Positions 9,330 to 18,122 of a stretch of 64,000 nucleotides of DNA are shown here, piece by piece (position 1 is the first letter of the stretch; each line of letters starts with the position of its first letter). This stretch comes from CAVSQX01 sp963730225. GTDB lineage: Bacteria > Planctomycetota > Phycisphaerae > Tepidisphaerales > Tepidisphaeraceae. The notes below the pieces were generated by a model. The model saw only the letters and a program-made list of their open reading frames with translations. It had not been told where the DNA came from and ran no database searches. Location of the stretch: positions 1,178,001 to 1,242,000 of the forward strand of contig CAVSQX010000004.1 of assembly GCA_963730225.1 (NCBI GenBank), given 5' to 3'. A program made the translations under genes and the position numbers.

Positions 9330-10469
9330 ATGGTACCGCTTCACTTCCCAGCGTCGTTTTCTCATTTACATTTGTGCGGCAGCCGCAGAAATCGGTTTGT
9401 CTGCCGAGCACTGCTGGCCGCAGCAGCGGCCGGGCTGAGCTTCGGCTCGATGGCGTTTGCGGATCCGCTTCCCGGTGAAGTGCTGAAATTCTATCAAGCG
9501 CCGCTCAACCTTGCCGGGCCGATTTATCCGCCTGGAGCCGTTCCGAGCCCGCTGGATGTTCCAGCGTCGCCCCGCTTTGCCGGCCACGATGAATTGAGCA
9601 CCGCCTTCTTCAACAGTGCCAGCGCGGCATACACCGGCACCATGATGGCGGATGATTTTGGGGATAATCTCACCACGCCGATTGTGCACGTGATGTTCTG
9701 GGGTTCGTACATGAACAACACCGCCCCCCCGACCGGCACGCTCGGTGTGCAGGAATTCCAGATCACATTCTATACCGACAACCCGGGCGTCCCCGGCGCC
9801 AATGTCGCCAGCACGCCGCTGATTCCGTACTCGTCGCAAACCGTTAAGTTGGCGACCGCGCCGCTGACGTCGGGGTCGGGCACATTCACCGAAACTCTGG
9901 TTCCCAATGCCGCCGGCTCCCCGAATACGGGAGATTCAGCGATGTATCAATACAACGCCGAGTTGGCCATGCCGGTCGCAGAACCGGTAGCTACCAATCC
10001 ACTGACCGGTCAGACTGGGCCCGCCCCGATTGGCACCGTCGACTGGATCAGCATTGTGGCGTTGGTCGGCGGGCCCAATGGCGCCAACACGAATCTTGAA
10101 TGGGGATGGCACGATCGAGATTACGGCATCTTCGATCCGCTGGCGATCGGTGCAAATCCGACTGGACCGGGTGAGAACAATCTCAATCCGACGCTGAGCG
10201 ATCCGAACGGCCAGCCGGTCTGGCACTTCCAGGACGATGCGGTGTCGAATCCCACGTTCACGCTCAACTCCTCCGGAGTTCCGTCGGCATCGCCTACCGC
10301 GTATCTCCCACAGACCTACATTCCGGGCGTCGATATTGCGTCGAGTCAGGCGTACTCAAAGGATTTGGCCTTTGCGCTTTACACCGCCGTTCCGGAGCCG
10401 ACATCGCTTGGGCTTCTGGCGATCGCCGGCGTGGCGACATTAGGACGTCGCAAACGTAGAATCGGGTGA
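9330..10469 (+). CDS. PEP-CTERM sorting domain surface protein
   Basis: The 379-residue protein starts at ATG 9330 behind a GAGGTG ribosome site. A signal peptide is visible ('RALLAAAAAGLSFGSMAFA'). The mature part is beta-rich and Asp/Asn/Gly/Pro-rich with no enzyme motif. The C-terminus shows the exosortase sorting signal: 'VPEPTSLGLLAIAGVA' followed by the basic run 'GRRKRR'. Proteins of this type are exported by Sec, recognised by an exosortase at the inner membrane, and released or anchored at the surface. No exosortase gene is in this window. A strong terminator follows at 10492-10523 and a folded leader precedes the gene, so it is probably a single-gene, separately regulated unit. Confidence 0.9.
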   Translation: MVPLHFPASFSHLHLCGSRRNRFVCRALLAAAAAGLSFGSMAFADPLPGEVLKFYQAPLNLAGPIYPPGAVPSPLDVPASPRFAGHDELSTAFFNSASAAYTGTMMADDFGDNLTTPIVHVMFWGSYMNNTAPPTGTLGVQEFQITFYTDNPGVPGANVASTPLIPYSSQTVKLATAPLTSGSGTFTETLVPNAAGSPNTGDSAMYQYNAELAMPVAEPVATNPLTGQTGPAPIGTVDWISIVALVGGPNGANTNLEWGWHDRDYGIFDPLAIGANPTGPGENNLNPTLSDPNGQPVWHFQDDAVSNPTFTLNSSGVPSASPTAYLPQTYIPGVDIASSQAYSKDLAFALYTAVPEPTSLGLLAIAGVATLGRRKRRIG

Positions 10470-10491
10470 GGTGATTGCTGATAAGGAAAAA

Positions 10492-10523
10492 AGGAACCCC
10501 GATCCGCACGGATCGGGGTTCTT
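10492..10523 (+). terminator. Rho-independent terminator
   Basis: A perfect stem pairs AACCCCGATCC (10495-10505) with GGATCGGGGTT (10510-10520) around a GCAC loop, and flanking bases extend it by up to three pairs. It sits 25 bases after the PEP-CTERM stop. The trailing T-tract is weak (CTTCATT), while the left flank is A-rich, so it may work in both directions. Confidence 0.75.
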
Positions 10524-10555
10524 CATTGCTCGGCGATGGTCGAATGCAGGCATCG

Positions 10556-10625
10556 CCTGGGCTTGGGCTTCGGTCATGTTTGCGAGATAATGGGATTGAT
10601 GGAAAGAAAAATCATGGAGCGCACG
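10556..10625 (-). repeat. Diverged copy of the 5' end of the 8621-8941 gene
   Basis: The segment matches 8881-8951. The first 23 bases are identical and the rest is similar with one length difference. Read on the minus strand it again encodes 'MTEAQAQA' after a hydrophobic lead, but the lead is one base short so the frame is broken, and the following codons do not resemble the paralogue. It is probably a remnant of a duplicated small membrane protein gene. It overlaps the region just before the serine hydrolase start. Confidence 0.6.
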
Positions 10626-11727
10626 CTTGGAATCGTCTGGCTCGGGGTTTTCGGGACGGTGATAGGCTCGGCTCGGGGTCAGGCGGATTTGACGCCGATT
10701 TTGCGGCCGATCGCGGCAAGGCATTGGGCCGTGCCGGGAATGGTGGCGGCCATCGTGGAAAATGATCGCGTGTCGGCCATCGGAGCAGTCGGCGTGAGAA
10801 AAGCGGGAACCAAGGTGGCGTTCACGGACGCGGATCAGATTCATCTGGGATCGGACACCAAGGCGATGACGGCAGTCCTGATTGGACAACTGATCGATCA
10901 AAAGAAGTTATCGTTTGATTCGAAGGTCGGGGAAATTTTTCCTGATCTGGCGGGGAAGATGAATCCGGCGGCGGCGAAGGTGACGATTTTGCAATTGATG
11001 CATCATCGAGCGGGGCTGCCGCATGATCTGGATTGGGATGCGATTGATGCAAGCGGCAAGTCAATGATGGAGCAGCGACAAATGGCACTGCAGCAGGCGT
11101 TTGCCAAGAAGCCGGAGTTCGAGCCGGGGTCGCAGTTTGCGTATTCGAACGTGGGATATGTGATTTTGGGGGCGGTGGTGGAGAATATCGTGGGGCGGCC
11201 GTGGGAGGAAGTGATTCGAGAGAGATTGTTCGAGCCGCTGGGAATGAAAAGCGCGGGGTTTGGGCCGCCGGGGGCACTGGGGAAGATCGACGAGCCGTGG
11301 GGCCACACGAGCCCGCTGGGAGTTCCCGCGCCGATTCAGTCGGATAATCAGCCGGTGATCGGACCGGCGGGACGGGTGCATTGTTCGATTACGGATTGGG
11401 GAAAATTCGTGAGCTTGTTTCTGGATGCGGCGGCGGGAAAGCCGCGGCTGATTTCCGCCAAGATGTTTTCAGAGTTGACCGATCCGGGAACGGTTGGAGA
11501 TTATGCGGGGGGATGGGGAATCGCGCACGCGCGATTGGGGCGGAGGAACGGTGCTGACTCACGCGGGATCAAACGGGATGTGGTACTGCGTGGTGTGGGC
11601 TGCGCCCAAGCGAGGATTTGCGGTGCTGGCGGCGGCGAATATCGGAGGAGACGATGCCTCCGAGGCCTGCGACCAGGCGGCCAGCGCGATGATCGAGTGG
11701 CGAGAGAAGCGGATCGCGCGGAACTAG
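10614..11727 (+). pseudogene. Serine hydrolase, class C beta-lactamase family, frameshifted
   Basis: The family includes penicillin-binding-protein-like esterases and peptidases that act in the envelope. A signal-like start ('MERTLGIVWLGVFGTVIG') follows a GGAAAG site. The SxxK motif is 'GSDTKAMTA', the YxN motif is 'FAYSNVGY', and the third motif 'HAG' falls in 'VLTHAGSNGMWY'. That last block lies in another frame. The first frame reads 'YAGGWGIAHA' and then turns to low-quality sequence, while the next frame picks up 'RDWGGGTVLTHAG' and ends at 11727. One indel within 11526-11535 (CGCACGCGCG) rejoins them to about 370 residues, the normal length. A sequence error is likelier than decay because both parts are well conserved. 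Confidence 0.8.
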
Positions 11728-11734
11728 CGCGGCT

Positions 11735-12724
11735 TCAATTGCACGGACCCCAGGGGCACCAGATCACATCAGGACGGTTGGCGTCGACGGTGATTCCTGG
11801 AATGGACGTGGGATGAACCTGAACGTCGCTCCAACGGTAGTAGGCGACGTGGCCGTCGGCGAAGAGTAGATTGCCGCCGCCGGCGTGGCGCGTCGTGAAG
11901 GTCTTCCAATTGGATTTGAGCTGGGAGATTTTTTTTGTGTACCCCTGGCTCGAGTTAATGGCCGTCGCCAACGTGGGATTGGCGATGGCCCAGCGCTGGA
12001 CGGCGGGATCGAGATATTCGCCGGGCGTGGAAAGTTTTTCGCACAGGATGACGACCGAAGACGCCGGGCGCAGCTGCGACATTCGCGCCGAGACGACCAG
12101 GGCGGGATTCGGATTGGCGGTCGTGGCGACCGGGGGATTCATGAGACTGTTGTTGTAGCAGTAGCTGATGTTGGATTTGAAAAGCGCGGGAGAAGTGGCC
12201 GAGAAGAGAACGCCGGTGGAGTCGGTGCCGTAGAGGGCGTAGAAGTTGGGGTTATTGGGATAAAGGAGATCGCCGCTGCTAGCGATCAATCCGGCCGCGG
12301 TGGCGGCGGGACAGGTGAAAATGTTGTTGGCGCCGATGGCGGGCATCGGGCTGGTGTTGTTCATATCCTTGATCAGAAGTTGGTAGTAAGAACTGTTGAC
12401 CGCCCGGCTGGGCAGAGCGTTGAAGAAGATGGACATGTCATCGACACCGGCGGGGTAGCCGGGAATCGGGTTGTTTGGGCTCGGGCCAAACCATTCGGTG
12501 ACGCTGCCATCCGGCACGCGCAGGGGCAGAGCGCCTTTGTTCTCATCGACGTACATCTGGAGGCCGATCCCCCACTGCCGCATGTTCGACTGGCATTGGG
12601 TGCGCAGAGCCGCCTGGCGGGCTCTGTTCAGCGCTGGCAGCAATATTCCGATCAGCAAGGCAATGATGCCAATCACAACCAGTAGTTCGACCAGGGTGAA
12701 TGCGGTTTTTCGTTGTTTTGTCAT
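11735..12724 (-). CDS. Type II secretion-like pseudopilin (DUF1559-like)
   Basis: The 329-residue protein starts at ATG 12724 with 'MTKQRKTAFTLVELLVVIG', the prepilin cleavage and methylation motif with Glu at +5, followed by one hydrophobic helix. The body has 'CQSNMRQWGIGLQMYVDENK' and the C-terminal 'GGGNLLFADGHVAYY' block seen in the large planctomycete pseudopilin family. Such proteins are processed by prepilin peptidase and sit in the inner membrane or a pseudopilus, and their exact role is unknown. The gene converges on the serine hydrolase with eight bases between stops. The second pseudopilin in the window is the fused gene at 6306-7985. Confidence 0.92.
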   Translation of the reverse strand: MTKQRKTAFTLVELLVVIGIIALLIGILLPALNRARQAALRTQCQSNMRQWGIGLQMYVDENKGALPLRVPDGSVTEWFGPSPNNPIPGYPAGVDDMSIFFNALPSRAVNSSYYQLLIKDMNNTSPMPAIGANNIFTCPAATAAGLIASSGDLLYPNNPNFYALYGTDSTGVLFSATSPALFKSNISYCYNNSLMNPPVATTANPNPALVVSARMSQLRPASSVVILCEKLSTPGEYLDPAVQRWAIANPTLATAINSSQGYTKKISQLKSNWKTFTTRHAGGGNLLFADGHVAYYRWSDVQVHPTSIPGITVDANRPDVIWCPWGPCN

Positions 12725-12899
12725 TTTATGAGAGTGAGACGCAATCTCAATAATGTAGGCGCGACCACTTGTCAAGGCGACGACTGCTTATTTGGGTGAT
12801 AAATTGGTGTTGGCCAAGCGGTTCGCCAGGCTTCGCGGGCGGGATTTATTTCGTTTAACCAGAGGCCGGATGGCTTCAATATCTGCCAGATCGAATCAT

Positions 12900-12973
12900 T
12901 GGGCGGTACAGGGCTCGAACCTGTGACCCCCAGCGTGTCATGCTGGTACTCTAGCCAACTGAGCTAACCGCCC
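12900..12973 (-). tRNA. tRNA-Val (anticodon GAC)
   Basis: A full cloverleaf reads on the minus strand. The acceptor GGGCGGT pairs with ACCGCCC and the discriminator is A. The D arm is GCTC/GAGT. The anticodon stem CCAGC/GCTGG encloses the loop ATGACAC, giving anticodon GAC. The T arm is ACAGG-TTCGAGC-CCTGT. CCA is not encoded. Its 5' 22 bases form one copy of the 23-bp repeat that bounds the integrative element, so the bases upstream of the tRNA now belong to the element. Confidence 0.95.
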
Positions 12974-12974
12974 G
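12952..12974. repeat. Left attachment site (attL)
   Basis: This is the left copy of the 23-bp direct repeat TAGCCAACTGAGC...CCG. It covers the D arm and 5' acceptor strand of tRNA-Val plus one base. Similarity to the right copy continues leftward as GTAC with two mismatching bases between, so the crossover lies in the D-arm to acceptor part of the tRNA rather than its 3' end. Confidence 0.85.
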
Positions 12975-12987
12975 TGTTTTCAATGAG

Positions 12988-12993
12988 TTATAG
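12988..12993 (-). promoter_or_regulatory. Candidate replacement -10 box for tRNA-Val
   Basis: On the minus strand TATAAC ends 14 bases upstream of the tRNA 5' end, inside the integrated element. A weak -35-like TTGCTA lies 15 bases further upstream. Since the sequence that originally preceded the tRNA is now at 21923 onward, tRNA transcription must start from element DNA, and this is the best candidate. Confidence 0.4.
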
Positions 12994-13198
12994 CAATTCT
13001 CATGTCCTAGCAAGACAGTCGATGGCACACGTTGTACCTCATCACCTAATCCCTTGTCCAATCTCGTAGCAACGCTCGATTCAGGCCCGACGTTTTGGGT
13101 GTCAACCGTTGACTTGGCCAGACTCCCAAAGCCGCACAACTGCTGTTGTTTCTGCTGTGGGGGTAAAAGCAACGTTTTATTATCCGTGCCTGTTGCTT

Positions 13199-14302
13199 TC
13201 AGTGCCACACTCTCAGGCTCGTTTTTCTTCGGTTCGATGGATGGCAAAGCGCCACCGCTTTCGCTGTATCCGACAAGCTAAGGGCCGTGTAGTGCTTCAT
13301 CGTGGTATGAACGTCCGAGTGCCCTAAAACTCTCATGGCTTGCTGGGGAAGCACGCCAGCACGGGCTAGGTGCGTGCCCAGCGTTGTGCGTAGAGCGTGC
13401 CGATCCAATTGCCGGCCGTCCGTGTCATATCGTGCGACACTGGCCCGTTTGCAATCCTTGTGAAACGTCTTGATGGATGGCACACGCGGGAAGATCAGCG
13501 TTGACGGCAGAACAAATGCGGGCCTGATCTTTTCCAATTCCGCCACAAGCCGGGGGTGAAGGCTGTAGAACGTATCGTCTTTCTTGCCTTTGGCATTGCC
13601 CACCAGCACACGGATCATGCCTGAATCAATATCGCCCCACGTCGCGGCCTTGCAGGCTTTCACCCGCAAGCCAGTGTAGTACGCGAACAGGTAATAGCTG
13701 GCCCGCTGTTCGGATACGCCGATCAATCGCGCCAATTCATCTTCGGTCAATGCTCGACGTACGCGGCGACGATCCTTCGCTTCATTCAAAGTCGGCACGA
13801 TCTTCAATGAATTCGATGCAACGCGGCCTTGTTCAAACAACCACGAAACAAATGAGACGATCGTAGCGCGATGCTGATTATACGTCCGGTGGGAAAGCCC
13901 TTCTTTCACCAGCCCGGCCAGACAAGTTTCAACTTTGCTGGCGTCAATCAAATCAGACAGCCGGATAGCCCCAAGGCGATCAACGATCTTTTCCAATTGC
14001 GTGCGCTTTGTGCGAATGTGCTTTCGATTCTGCCCAACGTGTTCGCAGTGGGCCAAATACTCATCAACATGCTCGGTTATGTGCTGACGGTTGTTGTCAG
14101 CGAATCGGGCCAACGTCGGATCAATCACGCCGCTTTTTCGCAGTGCGGCTTCGGTTTCCCACTTTGCGGCAATCTGACACGCTGAATCATAATCCGCCGT
14201 GCCCGTTGTGCGATCCTTCCGTTTACCGTTCTCATCGAAATACGATGCGATGTACCGACCGTACCGATTCTTCTTTCCACCACGTTTGAATACGCTTGCC
14301 AT
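13199..14302 (-). CDS. Tyrosine recombinase / integrase
   Basis: This 367-residue phage-type integrase catalyses site-specific recombination between the element and the tRNA-Val gene. The N-terminal 60 residues ('YGRYIASYFDENGKRKDR') look like an arm-type DNA-binding domain, followed by a SAM-like core-binding domain ('VDEYLAHCEHVGQNRKH'). The catalytic domain shows Arg in 'YYTGLRVKACKAATW', then 'HALRTTLGTHLARAG', 'VLGHSDVHTTMKHYTAL' with the nucleophile Tyr. The start ATG 14302 follows a GGAGG site. It points towards attL, about 225 bases away. A hairpin at 14322-14356 just upstream may limit its expression. Confidence 0.93.
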   Translation of the reverse strand: MASVFKRGGKKNRYGRYIASYFDENGKRKDRTTGTADYDSACQIAAKWETEAALRKSGVIDPTLARFADNNRQHITEHVDEYLAHCEHVGQNRKHIRTKRTQLEKIVDRLGAIRLSDLIDASKVETCLAGLVKEGLSHRTYNQHRATIVSFVSWLFEQGRVASNSLKIVPTLNEAKDRRRVRRALTEDELARLIGVSEQRASYYLFAYYTGLRVKACKAATWGDIDSGMIRVLVGNAKGKKDDTFYSLHPRLVAELEKIRPAFVLPSTLIFPRVPSIKTFHKDCKRASVARYDTDGRQLDRHALRTTLGTHLARAGVLPQQAMRVLGHSDVHTTMKHYTALSLSDTAKAVALCHPSNRRKTSLRVWH

Positions 14303-14321
14303 TTTCCAACCTCCATAAAAT

Positions 14322-14356
14322 AGGACGCCGCAAAACTGTTCATCTTACGGCGTCCT
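14322..14356 (-). terminator. Hairpin between unknown gene and integrase
   Basis: AGGACGCCG at 14322-14330 pairs perfectly with CGGCGTCCT at 14348-14356 around a 17-base loop. On the minus strand the stem is followed by ATTTTATGGAGG, which is a short T-run running into the integrase ribosome binding site. It could end the transcript of the 89-residue gene or act as an attenuator of the integrase. Confidence 0.6.
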
Positions 14357-14386
14357 TTCATTATAACCGATTTCTCGTTTGTCTGC

Positions 14387-14656
14387 TTAGTAATAGATGC
14401 GCGGCCAATCTGATACCAGCACACAATCCGAAGCCTTGGCGTATGTACCATCGGTGAAACGGACATATAGTATATTTCCATCCCACCGTGATCCATCAGC
14501 TTGATAAATAATGTTATCTACACTCACCCAGACTCCCTTTAGCCCATCACGGCTTTCGCGCCGTTTGTTTTCATCGGCTACGGTGCATTGACCGGGCTTA
14601 CAAATCGGTTTGCCACTAAGCCAATTCGGCTCTGGCACGTCAAGAAAATTCGACAT
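14387..14656 (-). CDS. Hypothetical small protein of the element
   Basis: This 89-residue protein starts at ATG 14656 behind a clear AAGAAAGGAAAG site. The C-terminal half ('VWVSVDNIIYQADGSRWDGN', then 'ILYVRFTDGTYAKASDC') looks like a small all-beta SH3-like fold, which is an impression only. It has no membrane segment. It sits between the 212-residue gene and the integrase on the same strand. The function is unknown. Confidence 0.65.
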   Translation of the reverse strand: MSNFLDVPEPNWLSGKPICKPGQCTVADENKRRESRDGLKGVWVSVDNIIYQADGSRWDGNILYVRFTDGTYAKASDCVLVSDWPRIYY

Positions 14657-14861
14657 GTACTTTCCTTTCTTAAGAAGTGTTCATTTGAATTGTCCTTTCG
14701 GATTCAGCTTTATTTCTTCGCCAGCCGGATGAACCGGGGTAGGCGGAGAGACATTTTCGGGGTAAGGCACAAACAAACCTAGCCGAATGTACTCTCTAAA
14801 AGCTGTGCCTTAAAGGCATGGTTTCACAAAGAAGCCGCGTTGGCCTCTCATCCATATTCAA

Positions 14862-15500
14862 TTAGGGTAGTTTCCAAATCCACTTTCCACCTTGGCCCGG
14901 GCTTTTGACAGAGATTATCCCCATCTTTTCTTTGGCCCTCTTGATGGTGCGGAACGTGAAGCCATTTGCGATCGCCGCCTCAGTTATCCGCTCAACGGTC
15001 ATTGGGCCACGGTGCAATACGTTTTTCAAGAATGCCGTTGCTTCCACAATGGTACTGGATCGCACGGCGTAACCTGCTGACTTCACCTTCGGTACAGGTG
15101 GCAAATACTTTGGTTCTACAGCCACACCTTTGCGATAAATCTGCCAAGCCAAATGGGTAATATATGGCGGTTCAAAGGCATCATCCGTGGGCTTTTTCAC
15201 CCAATCTAACGATGCCTCACTGTCGTTAGAACCATCTTCCCTGATCCACGCCAGCAGCAGGTGAAGTAGCGCCGGTTCATATTCAATTCCGTCGGTCAAG
15301 GCGTAATGCCTGATCGCGTGGGCGGCAAACCACAAGGCCGGCACGCGGTAGTGTAGCACAGGCGCAAACTCGCCATTCATGTTGACCCATTGCGGAACGT
15401 ATTCCCGCGGCTTGAGATTGCCGAGCCATGCAGCGATCATTTGAGGATCGGGGAGTGTTGAAGGATCGACTCTGGCTCTAAATATCTGAATTACGGTCAT
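14862..15500 (-). CDS. Element protein with RepA-like C-terminal domain
   Basis: The 212-residue product starts at ATG 15500 behind AAAGGTGGG. The last 45 residues ('ITEAAIANGFTFRTIKRAKE', then 'KMGIISVKSPGQGGKWIWKLP') resemble the winged-helix tail found at the end of many phage and plasmid primase-helicase proteins. The N-terminal 150 residues are Trp- and Leu-rich and unrecognised. It lies 86 bases downstream of the primase/DUF3987 gene on the same strand, so it may assist replication or have split off from a larger replication protein. Confidence 0.75.
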   Translation of the reverse strand: MTVIQIFRARVDPSTLPDPQMIAAWLGNLKPREYVPQWVNMNGEFAPVLHYRVPALWFAAHAIRHYALTDGIEYEPALLHLLLAWIREDGSNDSEASLDWVKKPTDDAFEPPYITHLAWQIYRKGVAVEPKYLPPVPKVKSAGYAVRSSTIVEATAFLKNVLHRGPMTVERITEAAIANGFTFRTIKRAKEKMGIISVKSPGQGGKWIWKLP

Positions 15501-15550
15501 TTATTTTACCCACCTTTACATAGTTGTCAGAGAGTGACATAGATTGCCAA

Positions 15551-15678
15551 CAGTCCCATAACCTATTAGCACAGAAACCCGCCGGGTCAGAGATTTCGCC
15601 ATTTTCTTTCTTGCGAAGTCTGTTGACAGTTGACAGAACCCCTGTTTTCCAATTGGTTTTTGGGGGTTGTGTCAACAG
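15551..15678. repeat. Palindromic repeat unit, copy 1
   Basis: The unit has a 13-base block CAGTCCCATAACC (15551-15563), then a tandem TTGACAG (15622-15636) running into GTTGACAGAACCCC, then a spacer and GGGGTTGTGTCAAC (15663-15676). The last two 14-mers are inverted with one mismatch. The unit falls in the last codons and just beyond the stop of the primase gene. A second unit with the same parts in the same order lies at 19552-19645. Confidence 0.65.
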
Positions 15679-17929
15679 CCGCTTCGGCAACCGTCGTCTC
15701 TGGTGACTTAATGCGGAATTCCTCAACGGGCCTGCCCCCACTTGTGCCCGGCTTGGAGAGGATGCTTATTAGAAGGCCGTTGGAAACTAGGCGCTTCAAC
15801 TCGGCTTCCGCATCTTCCGCGCTCGGATACTGTCGCGGCCTGTTCCTTTGCAGTTCCCGCACGGTTGTCTTGCCGCCGTTAGCATTGATCCAATCCAACA
15901 AGTTCCGCTCATCGTCTTTGTTATCCTTAGATCGCCCAGAGCCGTCCGGCACAATCGCTGCCAGCACGCGAACAGCTTCATTCGCAAACCAGTTGGCCAA
16001 AACAATTCCGTTTTTCACGTCGTCAAGATCAACTCTAGTTCCTTCTTTCTCGCCGCGCATCAAACGAACGATATGAAAGATTAGGGCAAATCTCGCAGCA
16101 GCGCCTTCCAATTTTGCCCATGCGGCTTTTTCACGTTCGCTCTCTCGTTGGATCAATTGAGCGTTGAAAGAATTAACATGCTTCGCCCATTCTTCTGTAG
16201 CTTCATCGGTCATGCCAATCAATAACGGGCCTGTCTTGTCGGCTGGATAGTCGTAGAGTCGTTTGAACAAGGCTCTAATATCATTTTCCGTCTGACTCTC
16301 TACGCGGCGATCGGTCCATACCTTGGGCCGTGTGGGCGGCATAACCATCAGCAGACGTGCCGCGAGGCCGCTATCAAAAAGTTCTGGTGTCAGCGATTTC
16401 CGAAGCGTTCCCGGTTGCGTCGTGCCAACGACTGAAGCCGACGCATGGGAAACGTACAGCGTCGTCTTATCTCCGGTTTTCCTATCAATTTTGAGTGCCT
16501 GGCCCCCATGAAGAGTCAACCAGTGCTGCATATCCGACCCCCCTCGTTTGTATGCGTTAAAGGAACCTAACCATGCAGCCAATTCTTCAATCGCCACGAG
16601 TGTTCCCTTTGCCGTAGCGGCCAGTCGATCCGCCACGGCTTCAATCGTGATATCATTAACCAGTGGATGTTCGCACGGCTTCGGTTCGGCCGGTGCCTCA
16701 TCAGACGATTTAGACCGTTTCCATTCTCTGAATTCCTGATCGTACATTTTGCGAGTGTGCCGATACGCCTCCCACAACTCGCGCTGACGGTCCCAAACAA
16801 ATTGCGTAGCCTTGCAAAACGCTGGCGATTTCATCGTGCCCGATGGCGCGACAATGACGGCCCAGAGAATGCACGGTTCAACCCAATCCCGCTTGAGTTG
16901 TATTCGCGCGGTGTTACCGATCGCTGCCGCCAACACCGGCAGGATCGGAGCGGCAATAAAGGCAGGATCGCAGCCAAGTGCATAAGCACATTCCTCCACG
17001 TAACGTCGAACCACGGGGGGCAGAACGTGTAACGGAAACGGCACATAGTCGCCAACTAATGCGGAGACCGGGGCAGGCTTATACTGGCTGATGTTGGCAA
17101 CAATCGTCTCAACTTCAGCGTCAAGCAATGGTGGCCGACACTTTTTCTGATTCTCGATCTTCAATGCGGACAATATCGCGTCCGATGTCATGCCGCGACG
17201 CTGCATTGACCCGGCCAATGAAAACAAGCTGGAATTCCGTTCCCCTTCGACAATCGTTTCCCCGATAGGCCCAGCTTGCTTAGCAGCTGGTTCAGCTTCC
17301 ACGCAATCCAGAGCCAGTTCATTGAGAAGAAACCGCCGACGCGGATCGGCTTCGACAATGATGCAAGGCTTGCCCGGCTCAGATTTCAAATTGAGGAATC
17401 CCGGCACTCGCATGATTCGCTCCGGGTTAGAAACAGCAGGATCGCTCCCCACCTTCTCAGCCAAAGCTTTCTGCAAGCCCGTCCAGTGTTTCATATCCGA
17501 AACGGATTCCAACAGCCGCCAATAAGCGTGTGTTCCGTTGCCTGAATTCACCAGCAATGTTGGTTGTGGTAGGCCCACTGCGGCGATCTTCCCTACCGCC
17601 TGTTCCGGCGTCGTATGGTCAAAGTCGGCGAACACACTGCGGGCGAGCGCTATGCTTGCATCGCCCCGTCTGTTTTCGGCTATTCGCGGATTCACACCGA
17701 TGTAAACATTGCGACGATTGAATTGATTCTCGCTTTGCAGGGAACTTGCTTCGTTCGCCAATTCATTTGCGAGAACCCAAAAGGATCGCACGTCGGGGCC
17801 AGAGGAAAAGTGCCTAATTTCTACGATATCAGTCGGCTCGTAGATGCACTCAACATATTTGGCGATCTTACCGGCTGCATCGGCACTCTGATTTGTGATC
17901 GCTGATTGAAGGTCTAGCACGTTACTCAC
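15587..17929 (-). CDS. Primase / DUF3987 helicase-like replication protein
   Basis: The 780-residue protein probably starts replication of the excised element. Residues about 70-210 show an archaeo-eukaryotic-type (RepB-like) primase: 'SVFADFDH' carries the metal-binding acids, 'SGNGTHAYWRL' the SxH-like motif, and 'SDPAVSNPERIMRVPGFLNL' the third motif. A PriCT-like helical part follows ('GERNSSLFSLAGSMQRRGM'). The central 350 residues are DUF3987-like with a loose Walker A, 'APSGTMKSPAF', and a Walker B-like 'TLVAIEELAAW'. The C-terminus has a winged-helix block near 'TTVRELQRNRPRQYPS'. The start overlaps the upstream HTH gene by eight bases, so the two are co-translated. Confidence 0.85.
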   Translation of the reverse strand: MSNVLDLQSAITNQSADAAGKIAKYVECIYEPTDIVEIRHFSSGPDVRSFWVLANELANEASSLQSENQFNRRNVYIGVNPRIAENRRGDASIALARSVFADFDHTTPEQAVGKIAAVGLPQPTLLVNSGNGTHAYWRLLESVSDMKHWTGLQKALAEKVGSDPAVSNPERIMRVPGFLNLKSEPGKPCIIVEADPRRRFLLNELALDCVEAEPAAKQAGPIGETIVEGERNSSLFSLAGSMQRRGMTSDAILSALKIENQKKCRPPLLDAEVETIVANISQYKPAPVSALVGDYVPFPLHVLPPVVRRYVEECAYALGCDPAFIAAPILPVLAAAIGNTARIQLKRDWVEPCILWAVIVAPSGTMKSPAFCKATQFVWDRQRELWEAYRHTRKMYDQEFREWKRSKSSDEAPAEPKPCEHPLVNDITIEAVADRLAATAKGTLVAIEELAAWLGSFNAYKRGGSDMQHWLTLHGGQALKIDRKTGDKTTLYVSHASASVVGTTQPGTLRKSLTPELFDSGLAARLLMVMPPTRPKVWTDRRVESQTENDIRALFKRLYDYPADKTGPLLIGMTDEATEEWAKHVNSFNAQLIQRESEREKAAWAKLEGAAARFALIFHIVRLMRGEKEGTRVDLDDVKNGIVLANWFANEAVRVLAAIVPDGSGRSKDNKDDERNLLDWINANGGKTTVRELQRNRPRQYPSAEDAEAELKRLVSNGLLISILSKPGTSGGRPVEEFRIKSPETTVAEAAVDTTPKNQLENRGSVNCQQTSQERKWRNL

Positions 17930-18122
17930 GGCTTCCCCCGTTCTGGCCAGCGATCAATGCGTGGATGTCGGCAACCTTCAATCGCACGATCCTCGGACTC
18001 AAGCGAACCGGATTCAACTTGCCCGTTGAAATCAGACGCCAAAGCGTTCGCGTGCTGATCGACAGCATTTGCGCCGCTATCTTGGGCCGAACTAACGACA
18101 ACTGTGTTGTAGAATCGTTCAC
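17922..18122 (-). CDS. Excisionase/AlpA-like HTH protein
   Basis: This 66-residue protein is one MerR-superfamily helix-turn-helix unit: 'RPKIAAQMLSISTRTLWRLI' followed by 'SPRIVRLKVADIHALIAG'. This is the layout of excisionases and AlpA-type activators that bend DNA at attachment sites or switch on integrase genes. It overlaps the HTH gene upstream by four bases (ATGA) and the primase gene downstream by eight, giving a tight three-gene operon. Confidence 0.85.
   Translation of the reverse strand: MNDSTTQLSLVRPKIAAQMLSISTRTLWRLISTGKLNPVRLSPRIVRLKVADIHALIAGQNGGSRE

Noticed and set aside
12951..13247. Open frame crossing the tRNA 5' end and the element's left end
   Set aside because: It reads the tRNA sequence as protein and has no ribosome site.
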